In this document: positions 53,279-64,000 of the stretch, one piece after another
How the letters are laid out: each line of letters starts with the position of its first letter
Position numbering within the stretch: position 1 is the first letter of the stretch
Assembly: GCF_022348185.1 (NCBI RefSeq)
Contig: NZ_JAKRFD010000003.1
Span: 1 to 64,000 of the forward strand
DNA: 64,000 nucleotides
Source of the DNA: Epibacterium sp. Ofav1-8
GTDB taxonomy: Bacteria > Pseudomonadota > Alphaproteobacteria > Rhodobacterales > Rhodobacteraceae
Direction: 5' to 3'
The notes under the pieces: model-generated
What the model saw: the letters and a program-made list of their open reading frames with translations, nothing else
What the model was told of the DNA's origin: nothing
The model's database searches: none
Translations under genes and position numbers: made by a program

Positions 53279-54292
53279 TTAACGCAGGATCAGGCGCGGT
53301 GCGGGGCCAAGCGGGATCGGCCCGATGGTGATATAACCGCCGCGAAAGCCCAGCGTGATGTCCAGATCCTCCGGGTTGCCGCTGGCCCGCGCCAGCAGGG
53401 TCACCACCCGGCTGGCCTGGTCCCGCGCCGTGGCCGAAATCAGCCCAGTGTCCTGCGCCATGTCGAGGAACGCCGCCCAGGCCTCCACCTGCAAGGCCAG
53501 CTCGCCGGTGGGGATCCCGGCGGCATCCACATCCAGCGTGCCCGCCACCTTCAGCCGCATCTCGCCCCAGCGCGCGTCCAGCAATGCGAGGTCGATCCGG
53601 CGCGGTTGCGGGCGGCGTTCTTCCAATGCGCTGCGATCCCAGGGCCTGTCAAAGGTCACATCCGCTTGCAGCGTCAGCGTCTCGAACGTCTGCGGCAGCT
53701 CGGGCGCGGCGCGCAGCAGGCGGCGCAGCCCGGCACCGGGGCGGAACGCCTGCGCCGCGGCGTGGATGCGATAGAATTCGGCCGCCTCCCCCTGCACCAT
53801 GCGCAGATCCAGGTCGTCGGCCGAGAGCATGTCCCGCTGCCCGTCACCAATGCGCCACGCGCCCGAGGTCAGCCCCAACTCCTCCAGCTCAAGCGCCAGA
53901 CCGGGGGCCAGGAACAGATCCGCCTGCAACCCTTCGGTCGAAATCACCGCCGTCTGGTCATAATAGGACAGGCGCTGATCGCCATCGGCAAAGCGCAGGC
54001 TCTGATGTCCGGGCCAGATCGCGGGGCTTTGCAGCTCCAGCCAATCGGCGCGCCAGGCCGCCCCGGTGCCGGGGTCGGCCAGCGCGGGCAAGTCGATGCG
54101 GGTCACATGTCGCCAGGGAAATCCGCCCAGCGTACCAGCGGGGGCAATCTCGCCCACCTCCACCTGCCAGCCACGCGTCGCCTGCGTCTGAAACCAGCCC
54201 GCCACGCTCTGGCGCAGCCCCCAGGCGGCCACGGCCCAGTAGAGCGCCCAGATCACACAGAGCCCCAGAAGGATCTTCAGACCGCGTTTCAT
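53279..54292 (-). CDS. DUF2125 membrane-anchored protein
   Basis: A 337-residue protein with one N-terminal transmembrane segment (GLKILLGLCVIWALYWAVAA) and a large beta-rich periplasmic part. The pattern (GEIAPAGTLGGFPWRHVTRI, then GPIPLGPAPRLIL at the C-terminus) is that of alphaproteobacterial DUF2125 proteins, distantly like AsmA/lipid-associated proteins. Function unknown. The ATG at 54292 is chosen since the upstream frame overlaps the divergent gene. Confidence 0.78.
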   Translation of the reverse strand: MKRGLKILLGLCVIWALYWAVAAWGLRQSVAGWFQTQATRGWQVEVGEIAPAGTLGGFPWRHVTRIDLPALADPGTGAAWRADWLELQSPAIWPGHQSLRFADGDQRLSYYDQTAVISTEGLQADLFLAPGLALELEELGLTSGAWRIGDGQRDMLSADDLDLRMVQGEAAEFYRIHAAAQAFRPGAGLRRLLRAAPELPQTFETLTLQADVTFDRPWDRSALEERRPQPRRIDLALLDARWGEMRLKVAGTLDVDAAGIPTGELALQVEAWAAFLDMAQDTGLISATARDQASRVVTLLARASGNPEDLDITLGFRGGYITIGPIPLGPAPRLILR

Positions 54293-54360
54293 GCCGCACT
54301 GCCCCTTTTGTTCGTGCCCGTTTTGCTGTTTACAGGCGCCCGAAACAAAGGACCAGTAAC

Positions 54361-54888
54361 ATGACGATGTGGGTATTTGGATACGGCTCTCTCCTGTGGA
54401 ACCCGGAGTTCCCGATCGCCCAGAGCGAGGTGGCAACGCTGCATGGCTATGCCCGTTCGTTCTGCATGCGCTCGATCCACCACCGCGGCAGCGAAGAGAT
54501 CCCCGGCCTGGTGCTGGCGCTGGATGCGCAGGACGAGGCCCATTGCAAGGGGCTGGCCCTGCGGGTCGAGCCCGGTCACGAGGAGACAACGCTGGCCGCC
54601 CTGCGCGAACGCGAACTGATCTCCTCGGCCTATGTGGAGCGCTTTCTCGATGTGGAACTGGCCAGCTGCGAGGTCGTGAACGCGGTAGTCTATGTGATCG
54701 ACCCGCACCATGTGCAATATTGCCATCTCGAGCTGGAAGAACAGGCGCAGATCATCGCCCATGCGGTGGGCGGGCGTGGCCCCAACAGCGAATATCTGTT
54801 CAACACGGCGGGGCATCTGGATGAAATCGGCCTCAGCGATCCGGACCTCAGCTGGCTCACGCAGCGGGTGCAGCAGATTTTATCATAA
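54361..54888 (+). CDS. Gamma-glutamylcyclotransferase (ChaC-like)
   Basis: A 175-residue protein with the GYGSL motif in VFGYGSLLWNPEFPIA and further ChaC elements (SIHHRGSEEIPGLVLALD, LRERELISSAYVERFL with a catalytic-type Glu). ChaC enzymes cleave glutathione to 5-oxoproline and Cys-Gly. It lies between the divergent DUF2125 gene and the MotA-like gene, 78 bases before the latter. Start at ATG 54361; the ATG at 54367 is a possible alternative. Confidence 0.88.
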   Translation: MTMWVFGYGSLLWNPEFPIAQSEVATLHGYARSFCMRSIHHRGSEEIPGLVLALDAQDEAHCKGLALRVEPGHEETTLAALRERELISSAYVERFLDVELASCEVVNAVVYVIDPHHVQYCHLELEEQAQIIAHAVGGRGPNSEYLFNTAGHLDEIGLSDPDLSWLTQRVQQILS

Positions 54889-54966
54889 ATCCTTGGCGAT
54901 CTTGGGACTTTCGGTCTAGGCTGCGGGCGCAGAACCACGAGCAAGCCTATCGGGAGCCGCACGCAT

Positions 54967-56157
54967 ATGGCGCATCAGGAACGCGAACGCCGGCCGCAGT
55001 TTTCACAGCCGGTGCGTCAGGTTGTGATGATGCTGATCGCATTGGGACTGGCCGGGGCAGGCGCCTTCATGGCGCTGCCACGGGTGATGCCGGTCTTTGA
55101 GGCCAACCCCTATCTGAACGGGTTTATCGCCTTTGTCTTTGTCATCGGGGTGCTGGCCACCTTCTGGCAGGTGTTGCAGCTGATCAATTCGGTGCGCTGG
55201 ATTGAACGCTTCGCCGCCGGGGTCACCACGGATGAGGATCGCGCGCCCTCGATGCTGGCGCCGCTGGCGGCGCTGTTGCGCTCGCGCGGGGCACGGATGC
55301 AGCTGGGATCGGCCTCGACCCGCTCCATCCTCGATTCGGTGGCGGAACGCATCGACGAAGAACGCGAAATCACCCGCTACATCGTCAACCTTCTGATCTT
55401 TCTCGGCCTTCTCGGCACTTTCTACGGGCTCGCCACCACCGTTCCGGCGGTTGTGGACACCATCCGCAGCCTCGCCCCGCAGGAGGGCGAGGAGGGTATC
55501 GCCATCTTCAACCGCCTGATGACCGGGCTTGAGGCGCAGCTCGGGGGCATGGGGGTCGCCTTTGCCTCCTCGCTGCTGGGTCTGGCGGGCTCGTTGATCG
55601 TGGGGCTGCTGGAGCTGTTTGCCGGCCACGGCCAGAACCGCTTCTACCGCGAACTGGAGGAATGGCTGTCCTCCTTCACCCGCGTCAGCTTCTCCTCCGG
55701 CGAGGAGGGCGGCACCGGGGACAACAACCTCGTGGCCGGGGTGCTCGACACCATGGCAGAGCAGATGGACGCGCTTCAGGCGATGTTCCTGGAGACCGCC
55801 AAGGGCCGCGCCGAAGTGGACGGCAAGCTGGCCCGGCTGGTGGACACCATCGAAGAGATGAACCGCCGCCAGGATGAAACCGCCGCGATCTCCTCGGCGC
55901 TGGAACGGGTGGCGGTGGGGCAGGAAACCCTGGCCGAGCTGATGCGTGCCCACGGCGATGTGGGGATCGACGCCGAAAGCCGCATGCGGCTGCGCTCGAT
56001 CGACGTGCAGATGCTGCGCATCCTTGAGGAAATTTCCGCCGGGCGACAGGAGAGCCTCGCCGAGCTCAGAAAGGACATCGACCTTCTGGTCAAGGCCTTT
56101 GCCGGGCCCCGGGGCATGGATCGCGCAGCACGTCTGGCGACGCGGAAAGAGAGCTGA
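54967..56157 (+). CDS. MotA/TolQ/ExbB-family proton channel protein
   Basis: A 396-residue inner-membrane protein with four predicted helices (17-37, 51-72, 138-160, 196-218). Helices 3 and 4 carry the MotA/ExbB core (LGLLGTFYGLATTVPAVVDT and GMGVAFASSLLGLAGSLIVG). A ~175-residue cytoplasmic helical tail follows. Such proteins form a pentamer around a MotB/ExbD-like dimer and convert proton flow to motion. It precedes its partner gene by 3 bases. It is not flagellar MotA by context, and no zorC or zorD neighbour makes it a Zorya system. Confidence 0.88.
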   Translation: MAHQERERRPQFSQPVRQVVMMLIALGLAGAGAFMALPRVMPVFEANPYLNGFIAFVFVIGVLATFWQVLQLINSVRWIERFAAGVTTDEDRAPSMLAPLAALLRSRGARMQLGSASTRSILDSVAERIDEEREITRYIVNLLIFLGLLGTFYGLATTVPAVVDTIRSLAPQEGEEGIAIFNRLMTGLEAQLGGMGVAFASSLLGLAGSLIVGLLELFAGHGQNRFYRELEEWLSSFTRVSFSSGEEGGTGDNNLVAGVLDTMAEQMDALQAMFLETAKGRAEVDGKLARLVDTIEEMNRRQDETAAISSALERVAVGQETLAELMRAHGDVGIDAESRMRLRSIDVQMLRILEEISAGRQESLAELRKDIDLLVKAFAGPRGMDRAARLATRKES

Positions 56158-56160
56158 TCC

Positions 56161-58515
56161 ATGGCCCTGTCGCGCCGCACCGGCCAACGTTTCCAGGGCT
56201 CGATCTGGCCCGGCTTTGTGGATGCGATGACCGGGCTTCTGCTGGTGTTGATGTTCGTGCTCACCATTTTCATGGTGGTGCAATTTGTCCTGCGCGAGAC
56301 GATCTCCGGGCAGGAAACCGAACTGGATGAACTCTCCACCGAGGTGCGCGCGCTGGCACAGGCGCTGGGGGTCAAGGAACGCGAGGCCAGCCAGTTGCAG
56401 GCCCGTCTCGGCGCGCTGGGGGCGACGCTCAATTCGGCGCGCTCCGATCTGGACGCGGCGCGCGATCAGATCACCGCACAACAGGATCGCATCAGCGCCC
56501 TGACGCAGGAGCGGGACGCGGCGACCGCGGATCTTGCGGCGGCGCAGACGCAGATTTCCGATTTCGAGGCCCAGGTGGCGGCCTTGATCGCCGGGCGTGA
56601 CCGGGCCGAGGCGCAGATTGCCGATCTCACTGCCGAGCGTGACGCGCTCGACGCCGCGCGCACCGATCTCCTGTCGGAACAGGAGGCGCTGAACCTCGCC
56701 CTGGCAGAGTTGCGGGACGAGGTCGACGCCGAGGCCGAGGCCGCCCGTCTGGCCGCCGCCCGCACCGAGGCGCTGGAGGCGCTGGTGGCGGATCTGCGCG
56801 CCGAGGGCGAGGCGCAATCGGCCCGGGTTGCCGATCTTGAGGACACCCTGTCGGAGGAAGAGGCCGCCCGCCTGGCCGAGGCCGCAGCGGCCGAGGCGCT
56901 GCGCGACCGGCTGGAAAACGCGGATGCGGAACTCACCGCGATGACGCTGGCGCTGGAAGAAGAGCGCCAGAAGGCCGAAGACACGCTGACGCTGCTGGCC
57001 GCTGCCGAGACCGCCCGCGACCGGCTCGACGCGGAGCTGGACGAGGCGCTCTCGGCCATCGAACAGGCCAAGGCGCAGGCGCAGGACCGCGATGAACTGG
57101 CCGAGCGGCTGACCCGGGTGCTGGCGCAGATGGAAGTGACCGAGAGCAAGGCCAGCGCCCGTGTCTCCGCGCTGGAGGCGGAGCTGGACCGGGTGCGCCG
57201 CGACAGCAGCGCCACCCGCGCGCGGCTCAATGCGGAGCTGGACACCGCCCGCCAGCGGGCCGCCGACACCCGCAGCCAGCTCGAAGCGGAGCTGACCCGG
57301 CAGCGCGCCGCCACGGTCGAGACCGAGACCCAGTATCAGGACCAGCTGCAATCGCTTCAGGACGGGTTTGATGCCGAACGCCGCGCGCTCGAAGACCGGG
57401 TGGCGGCGCTTCAGGCCGAAGCCGAAGACAGCCGCCGGGAGTTGGAGGATCAGCTCGCCGCCCTGCGTGCCGAGGCGGAGGAGACCCGCAGCGGGCTCGA
57501 AACCCGCTTGGCGCGGGCCGAAGCGGATCTGGCCGCGGCACGCTCCGCCGCCACCTCCACCGCCGAGGAGCGCGCCTCTGTCGAACAGCGCCTGCTGGTG
57601 GCGCTGGAAGCGCTGGAACGGGCCCAGGCGGCGGCCTCCGATCAGGAGGTCCTGCAAAGCCGCCTGCTGGCCGCGCTGGCCGACAAGGAGGATTTTGCCG
57701 AGGAAATCACCGAACAGAAGACCCTCGCCGAACAGCGCGCCGATCTGCTGGCCCAGGCCCGCGCCGCTCTGGCCGAGGAAAAACAGGTCTCCGAAGAAGC
57801 CCGCCGCGAAACCGCGCTGCTCAACCAGCAGGTGGCGGCGCTGCGCGAACAGCTTGGCGGGTTGCAGGCGCTTCTGGATGATTTCAAGGAACGCGACGCC
57901 GCCCAGAACGTGCAACTGCAAAGCCTCGGTCAGGATCTCAACACCGCGCTGGCCCGCGCTGCCGCCGAAGAACGCCGCCGGCGCCTGCTCGAAGAACAGG
58001 AGCGCAAACGGCTGGAGGCCGAACGGGAGCAGCTTGCCAATCAGGCCGAGGATCTGGAGCGTTACCGGTCGGAGTTCTTTGGCCAGCTGCGCGACGTGCT
58101 GGGCAATCAGGAAGGGGTGCGCATCGAGGGCGACCGCTTTGTCTTTGCCTCCGAGGTGCTCTTTGCACTTGGCAGTGCGGAGCTGTCACAAGAGGGCAAA
58201 CAGGAGATCGCCAAGGTGGCCCGCATCCTGCAGAACGTCGCCGCCGCCATTCCGGACGAGATCAACTGGATCATTCGCGTCGATGGGCATACCGACAACC
58301 AGCCGTTCTTCGGCACCGGCAAATACGCCGACAACTGGGAGCTCAGCCAGGGCCGGGCGCTCTCCGTGGTGCGCTACATGATTGATGAGCTGGACATCCC
58401 GCCCAGCCGCCTCGCCGCCAACGGATTTGGCGAATTCCAGCCCATCAACCCCGCCGACACCGCCGCCGCCCGCGCCCAGAACCGCCGCATCGAACTCAAG
58501 CTCACGGAACGCTGA
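56161..58515 (+). CDS. MotB/OmpA-like protein with a very long coiled coil
   Basis: A 784-residue protein: a short cytoplasmic start, one transmembrane helix (19-44) with the proton-channel aspartate D21 in GFVDAMTGLLLVLM, a heptad-rich Ala/Glu/Arg/Leu coiled coil from ~50 to ~630, and an OmpA/MotB peptidoglycan-binding domain at ~655-784 (HTDNQPFFGTGKYADNWELS, then AQNRRIELKL). This is a MotB-like stator subunit expanded by a huge coil. By MotB topology the coil lies in the periplasm, where ~580 helical residues (0.15 nm each) would span ~85 nm if straight, so folding back or bundling is expected. Coupled to the upstream MotA-like gene. Confidence 0.86.
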   Translation: MALSRRTGQRFQGSIWPGFVDAMTGLLLVLMFVLTIFMVVQFVLRETISGQETELDELSTEVRALAQALGVKEREASQLQARLGALGATLNSARSDLDAARDQITAQQDRISALTQERDAATADLAAAQTQISDFEAQVAALIAGRDRAEAQIADLTAERDALDAARTDLLSEQEALNLALAELRDEVDAEAEAARLAAARTEALEALVADLRAEGEAQSARVADLEDTLSEEEAARLAEAAAAEALRDRLENADAELTAMTLALEEERQKAEDTLTLLAAAETARDRLDAELDEALSAIEQAKAQAQDRDELAERLTRVLAQMEVTESKASARVSALEAELDRVRRDSSATRARLNAELDTARQRAADTRSQLEAELTRQRAATVETETQYQDQLQSLQDGFDAERRALEDRVAALQAEAEDSRRELEDQLAALRAEAEETRSGLETRLARAEADLAAARSAATSTAEERASVEQRLLVALEALERAQAAASDQEVLQSRLLAALADKEDFAEEITEQKTLAEQRADLLAQARAALAEEKQVSEEARRETALLNQQVAALREQLGGLQALLDDFKERDAAQNVQLQSLGQDLNTALARAAAEERRRRLLEEQERKRLEAEREQLANQAEDLERYRSEFFGQLRDVLGNQEGVRIEGDRFVFASEVLFALGSAELSQEGKQEIAKVARILQNVAAAIPDEINWIIRVDGHTDNQPFFGTGKYADNWELSQGRALSVVRYMIDELDIPPSRLAANGFGEFQPINPADTAAARAQNRRIELKLTER

Positions 58516-58725
58516 GTCGCGGGGGCAAGAGGCAGCACCGGATTTGGCAAAGCCAAAAGAAATTGGCCCCGGCGATCAGGAACCGCCAGAGCCAGAACTC
58601 TACTATAACGTGACTGAAATATGGACGCCTCCACCACTCACGGCTCATTGGGTTCGTCCGCCATTGGGGTAGCATGAACATACCTAAGTTTCAATAAATT
58701 ATCATGCGTGACAATTTTCTTGTGC

Positions 58726-58731
58726 TATAAT
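58726..58731 (+). promoter_or_regulatory. Extended -10 promoter
   Basis: A perfect TATAAT preceded by TGC (extended -10), 62 bases before the winged-helix gene at 58793. No good -35 is found, as expected for extended -10 promoters. Confidence 0.55.
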
Positions 58732-58792
58732 GGGGGCGAACACTGCAACGGTTCTGTCTGCCGTTTGCAAGCTGCATGGGAGGTGAGGCGCA

Positions 58793-59095
58793 TTGGACAG
58801 GCTGCGCGCGATTTTTGAACTTCGCGATATGTTGCGTGACATGGAGCGCGACCTCGGGCTGGAGGATCTGAGCCCGGCAGAAAAGGATGTGTTCCAGGCC
58901 GCGCATCGGTTGACGGATACCCCGGGACAACTGGTGCGCTCCGAGCAGATCCGCCAGCATGACCTGGTCAAGGGCGTGGCACAGGCCACCTTTCACCGGG
59001 CGTTGAAGTCGCTGCTGGAACTCGGGTTTCTGGAACGGCCCGAAGGGGCCAAGGCAAAGCACTACATCGTGCGTCGCGATCTGTTGCACGATTGA
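58793..59095 (+). CDS. Small winged-helix DNA-binding protein
   Basis: A 100-residue protein with a MarR-like winged helix: DLSPAEKDVFQAAHRL, QIRQHDLVKGVAQATFHRAL (recognition region) and the wing FLERPEGAKAKHYIV. It starts with TTG after GGAGGTGAGG; no ATG is available nearby. Too short for a full MarR protein, so a single-domain regulator. Target unknown; the membrane protein downstream is a candidate. Confidence 0.7.
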   Translation: MDRLRAIFELRDMLRDMERDLGLEDLSPAEKDVFQAAHRLTDTPGQLVRSEQIRQHDLVKGVAQATFHRALKSLLELGFLERPEGAKAKHYIVRRDLLHD

Positions 59096-59188
59096 TCCGT
59101 TGCGGCTCTGCGTCGCACCAGGCTTCGAAACGCGTGTTTCGGCACGCGGGCAATTGTCTGGCAGGTGGGGCGCCGTTAGACCGGTGGC

Positions 59189-59785
59189 ATGAGAGCGGTT
59201 GACGGGTTTCTTTCCTGCATAAAGGCGATGGCGGTGGTGACCGTGATCTACGTCGTGTGCCACGGCGTCACGGCCCGCATCGTGGCGCCGGTGCAGGGCT
59301 ATTTCTTCAGCGAAATCACCGTCTTTGCCAGCGTTCTCTACCTGCCGCACGGGGTGCGCGTGCTCAGCACCTGGCTGATGGGCGGGCGTGCTGCGGTGCC
59401 GCTGGTCGTGGGGGCGTTCCTGTCGGAGTGGTGGTTCACCGAGGCCGACATCCGGGCGCTGATGCAGCACATGATCTGGTTCTCGATCCTGGTGGGGGCG
59501 CTGTCCGCCCCCGTCGCCTTTGCGATCTTGCGCCTGCTTGGCGTTCTGACCCAGCGTGACGGCGCGCGCCGGATGGACTGGCGCCGGTTGCTGCTGGCCG
59601 GGATGCTGGCCTCGATCCTGAACTCGATCGGGCAGACGGTGGTGTTCTCCGGCCTGATGTCACCGGGCCATCAGCTGGGCGTGATCGTGACCTATGCGCT
59701 GGGGGATATGCTGGGGCTGGTGGCGGCAATGCTGGTGCTGATGCTGGTGTTTCGCGCCCTGCGGCATCGCGCGCCCCGGACTTGA
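59189..59785 (+). CDS. Integral membrane protein, function unknown
   Basis: A 198-residue protein with about five hydrophobic segments (AVVTVIYVVCHGVTARIVAP, AAVPLVVGAFLSEWW, MIWFSILVGALSAPVAFAIL, LLLAGMLASILNSIGQTVV and VIVTYALGDMLGLVAAMLVL). I do not recognise a family. The arrangement recalls MASE-like sensory membrane domains, but no output domain follows. It is 93 bases after the winged-helix gene on the same strand. Confidence 0.65.
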   Translation: MRAVDGFLSCIKAMAVVTVIYVVCHGVTARIVAPVQGYFFSEITVFASVLYLPHGVRVLSTWLMGGRAAVPLVVGAFLSEWWFTEADIRALMQHMIWFSILVGALSAPVAFAILRLLGVLTQRDGARRMDWRRLLLAGMLASILNSIGQTVVFSGLMSPGHQLGVIVTYALGDMLGLVAAMLVLMLVFRALRHRAPRT

Positions 59786-60141
59786 CCGTGGGCTTGACCC
59801 CTGAATTCACCGGGGCGGCCGGACCGGGCGCGTCGTTTCCGGGCGCGGCGACAGTCTGATCCATCTGTTCCCGGATGTGCGCGTGCGGCCGGAACTGAGC
59901 CGTGCCTTGGCAAAGGGATGGCAACGCGCATATGGCCGCAAATCGCAATCAACCAGTCCAGCCAGACTGTCCAGTCAGCCGGGCTTTTAGTCAGACATGT
60001 CGGAGAGGCTTTGGTACAGCAAAGTAGGCCCGCAGCCAAGGTCCGCTGTTCTCCTGCGCTGACCAAGGGCATTTGCCGTGGCCCACGCGGATCAGGGGGG
60101 AGAGGCCGCCAACCTCCCGGAGGAGGCCGGCGGCCTGATGT
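59786..60141. other. Intergenic region, no gene seen
   Basis: 356 bases between the convergent membrane-protein and clpA genes. I find no supported coding frame. An AGGCCGCC/GGCGGCCT hairpin near 60100-60136 lies just after the clpA stop but has no T-tract. Confidence 0.5.
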
Positions 60142-62478
<2,337 letters not shown>

Positions 62479-62608
62479 AGGCGTGCTCCTCTGTCTTGGG
62501 TCATGGGGATCGGTCGCCACCGGGCGGGCCGGTCCTGTCCCATGACCATGTCCTCATACTGTTAGAGTTTGGTTGATAGAGCGTAAGCTTCAAGGGCTTT
62601 TTGTGCGA

Positions 62609-62641
62609 TTGTGGTCACAAAACATGTTATTGTGCTCACAT
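62609..62641. promoter_or_regulatory. Two tandem TTGTG-N2-CACA palindromes
   Basis: TTGTGGTCACAA (62609-62620) and TTGTGCTCACAT (62630-62641) have centres 21 bases apart, two helical turns. They sit in the gap between gloB and clpA, downstream of gloB and about 130 bases upstream of clpA. They look like operators of a dimeric regulator I cannot name. Confidence 0.55.
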
Positions 62642-62679
62642 ATCTTACGCAAAATTGCGGATGCGGGCCCGTTTCGGGC

Positions 62680-63495
62680 TCAGAACCTGTCCTTTGCCGA
62701 CCGGATATGGGCAAAGACCTCGGCGTCTTCAACCCCCTCCAGGCCAAGGGTTTTCTTCAGATCCGCAGCGCCGGCGCGCAGAAACGGGTTGGTGGCTTTC
62801 TCCAGCCCCAGCCGGGCCGGCACGGTGGGGTCATTTTTTGCGCGCGTTTGCGTGATCTCTTCGGCCCGCTGTCGAAGGGCGACATTGTTCGGGTCGATGC
62901 TGAGCGCGAAGGCGGCATTGGACTGTGTATATTCATGGCCGGAGTACACCAGCGTGTCATCGGGCAGGGCGGCCAGCGTGCTCAGGCTCTGCCACATCAT
63001 CGCGGGCGTGCCTTCGAACAGGCGCCCGCATCCCAGTGCCATCAGGCTGTCGGCGGTGAACAGCGCGCCGCCCTCCGGGTAGTAAAAGGCGATATGGCCC
63101 AGCGTATGGCCGGGCACCGCGATCACCTGACAGCGCCCCGCGCCGCTGCCGCCCTCAAAACCGGGATCGAGTTCGATATCCAGCGCCTCGCCCTGTGCGG
63201 CGATCTTGTCGGCCTCTGCCTTTGGGCCCATGACCGGGCAGCCGTATTTCTCGCGGATCTGCCGGATGCCGCCCACGTGGTCGGGGTGGTGATGGGTGAT
63301 CATGAGGACCCCCGGGGTCCAGTCCCGCGCCTCCAGCGCCGCGAGGATCGGTCCGGCCTCCGGCGCGTCGATCACCGCCACCCCGTCGGGGCCCTTGACC
63401 AGATAGGCATAATTGTCGGCCAGACAGGGAACCGTGACGATTTCGAGGCCATTTTCGCGGGTGGTGCGGGTGGAGGTCTGATCGGGCATGGTCAT
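62680..63495 (-). CDS. gloB: Hydroxyacylglutathione hydrolase (glyoxalase II)
   Basis: A 271-residue metallo-beta-lactamase-fold enzyme with the THHHPDHVGG metal motif, the PGHTLGHIAFY and SADSLMALGCGRLFEG stretches, and C-terminal YSGHEYTQSNAAFA typical of GloB. It hydrolyses S-lactoylglutathione to lactate and glutathione. The start at 63495 is plausible; M3 is an alternative. Divergent from the methyltransferase with a 55-base gap. Confidence 0.93.
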   Translation of the reverse strand: MTMPDQTSTRTTRENGLEIVTVPCLADNYAYLVKGPDGVAVIDAPEAGPILAALEARDWTPGVLMITHHHPDHVGGIRQIREKYGCPVMGPKAEADKIAAQGEALDIELDPGFEGGSGAGRCQVIAVPGHTLGHIAFYYPEGGALFTADSLMALGCGRLFEGTPAMMWQSLSTLAALPDDTLVYSGHEYTQSNAAFALSIDPNNVALRQRAEEITQTRAKNDPTVPARLGLEKATNPFLRAGAADLKKTLGLEGVEDAEVFAHIRSAKDRF

Positions 63496-63550
63496 TCGCT
63501 TTCACATTGCTAGACTGCGCCCAGAGTGACCGAAGCAGTGGGCGTCTGCA

Positions 63551-64000
63551 ATGCATCTGGATGTGCAGGATCTGAGGAATTTCTACTACCGCAGCACGCT
63601 GGGCCGTGCCGCCCAGACGGCGGTGCGGGGCCAATTGCTGCGGATGTGGCCCGATGCCACCGGCGAGACGGTGGCGGGGTTTGGCTTTGCCGCGCCGCTG
63701 TTGCGGCCCTATCTGCCGGAAGCGCGGCGGATCATGGCGCTGATGCCGGGGCCGCAGGGGGTGATGCAATGGCCCGCCGGCCTGCCCAATGTCTCGGTCC
63801 TGTGCGAGGAGACATCCTGGCCGGTGGAAACCGGTCGGGTGGACCGGCTGGTGGTGTTGCACGGGCTGGAAACCTCCGAACGCCCCTCCGATCTGCTGGA
63901 CGAATGCTGGCGGGTGCTGGGGCCGGGGGGCAGGGCGATCTTCATCGTGCCCAACCGCGGCGGCTTCTGGGCGCGCTCCGATGCGACGCCGTTTGGCTAT
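63551..64000 (+). CDS. Class I SAM-dependent methyltransferase-like protein, 5' part
   Basis: 150 codons are open to the window edge from ATG 63551. The sequence starts [20 protein letters not shown] and contains [20 protein letters not shown] and [20 protein letters not shown], the latter matching the region after motif III of class I methyltransferases. The glycine-rich motif I is weakly represented ([11 protein letters not shown]). Such genes lie next to gloB in many alphaproteobacteria. The 3' end is outside the window. Confidence 0.78.
   Translation, partial: MHLDVQDLRNFYYRSTLGRAAQTAVRGQLLRMWPDATGETVAGFGFAAPLLRPYLPEARRIMALMPGPQGVMQWPAGLPNVSVLCEETSWPVETGRVDRLVVLHGLETSERPSDLLDECWRVLGPGGRAIFIVPNRGGFWARSDATPFGY

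Noticed and set aside
55003-57921. 972-codon open frame antisense to the MotAB-like genes
   Set aside because: Repetitive Gly/Leu/Arg composition mirrors the coiled coil on the coding strand; both plus genes have clear domains and coupling.
54967-58515. Zorya-type phage defence system
   Set aside because: The MotA/MotB-like pair recalls ZorAB, but no zorC, zorD or zorE-type gene is adjacent, and the next genes are a small winged-helix protein and a membrane protein.

Overview
The window is about 64 kb of GC-rich chromosome from what looks like a marine Roseobacter-group alphaproteobacterium (Rhodobacteraceae). The evidence is the gene mix: ectA-ectB-ectC plus an ectoine-type aspartate kinase, a beta-hydroxyaspartate cycle operon (bhcABCD) with its IclR regulator, a pobA-pca operon under a PcaQ-like LysR protein, an LpxR-family outer-membrane protein, a Hint-domain protein, and GC-rich intergenic hairpin repeats of the kind common in roseobacters. 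The genus cannot be fixed from the sequence alone. I see no tRNA, rRNA, insertion sequence, prophage or CRISPR array.

Layout: (1) 1-3307, the 3' part of a large repeat-containing autotransporter adhesin. (2) 3.4-10.1 kb, a MATE exporter, an isolated T6SS VgrG-PAAR pair, a sterol-desaturase-like membrane hydroxylase and a secreted DUF4856-type protein. (3) 10.3-17.8 kb, purine use: an NCS2-type permease, xdhC, xdhB and xdhA, with a divergent LysR gene. (4) 17.8-23.4 kb, bhcD, bhcC, bhcB and bhcA with divergent bhcR, for assimilation of glyoxylate to oxaloacetate. (5) 23.5-29.1 kb, a glycosyltransferase-like gene, a divergent MarR regulator and the ectoine operon ectABC-ask. (6) 29.1-31.5 kb, an ECF sigma factor and anti-sigma factor behind a DUF4394 secreted protein. 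(7) 31.6-38.3 kb, 4-hydroxybenzoate and protocatechuate catabolism (pobA, pcaD, pcaC, pcaH, pcaG, a beta-keto acid cleavage enzyme, pcaB; pcaQ divergent). (8) 38.6-45.3 kb, a sulfatase with a divergent IclR regulator, a FAD amine/amino-acid oxidase, a rhodanese, an LpxR-family protein and a Hint-domain protein; the last two each have a full CtrA-type box just upstream. (9) 45.5-53 kb, rpsD with a structured leader, then small conserved genes, a class V aminotransferase, hisC, a TyrA-family dehydrogenase and an extensin-like protein. (10) 53.3-64 kb, a DUF2125 protein, a ChaC-like cyclotransferase, a MotA/MotB-like pair whose MotB member has a very long coiled coil, a small winged-helix protein, a membrane protein, clpA, gloB and a truncated methyltransferase.

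The genes suggest a heterotroph of coastal or algal settings. Plant-type aromatics feed the pca genes, which lack pcaIJ and pcaF here and instead carry a DUF849/BKACE gene that could turn 3-oxoadipate and acetyl-CoA directly into succinyl-CoA and acetoacetate. Xanthine oxidation lies next to the glyoxylate-assimilating BHAC, so glyoxylate from ureide breakdown could be used. Ectoine synthesis fits a saline habitat. The most interesting leads are the paired CtrA boxes at the LpxR/Hint genes, the BKACE shortcut, the MotAB-like complex with an oversized periplasmic coiled coil, the recently duplicated adhesin repeats, and several unassigned palindromic operators.
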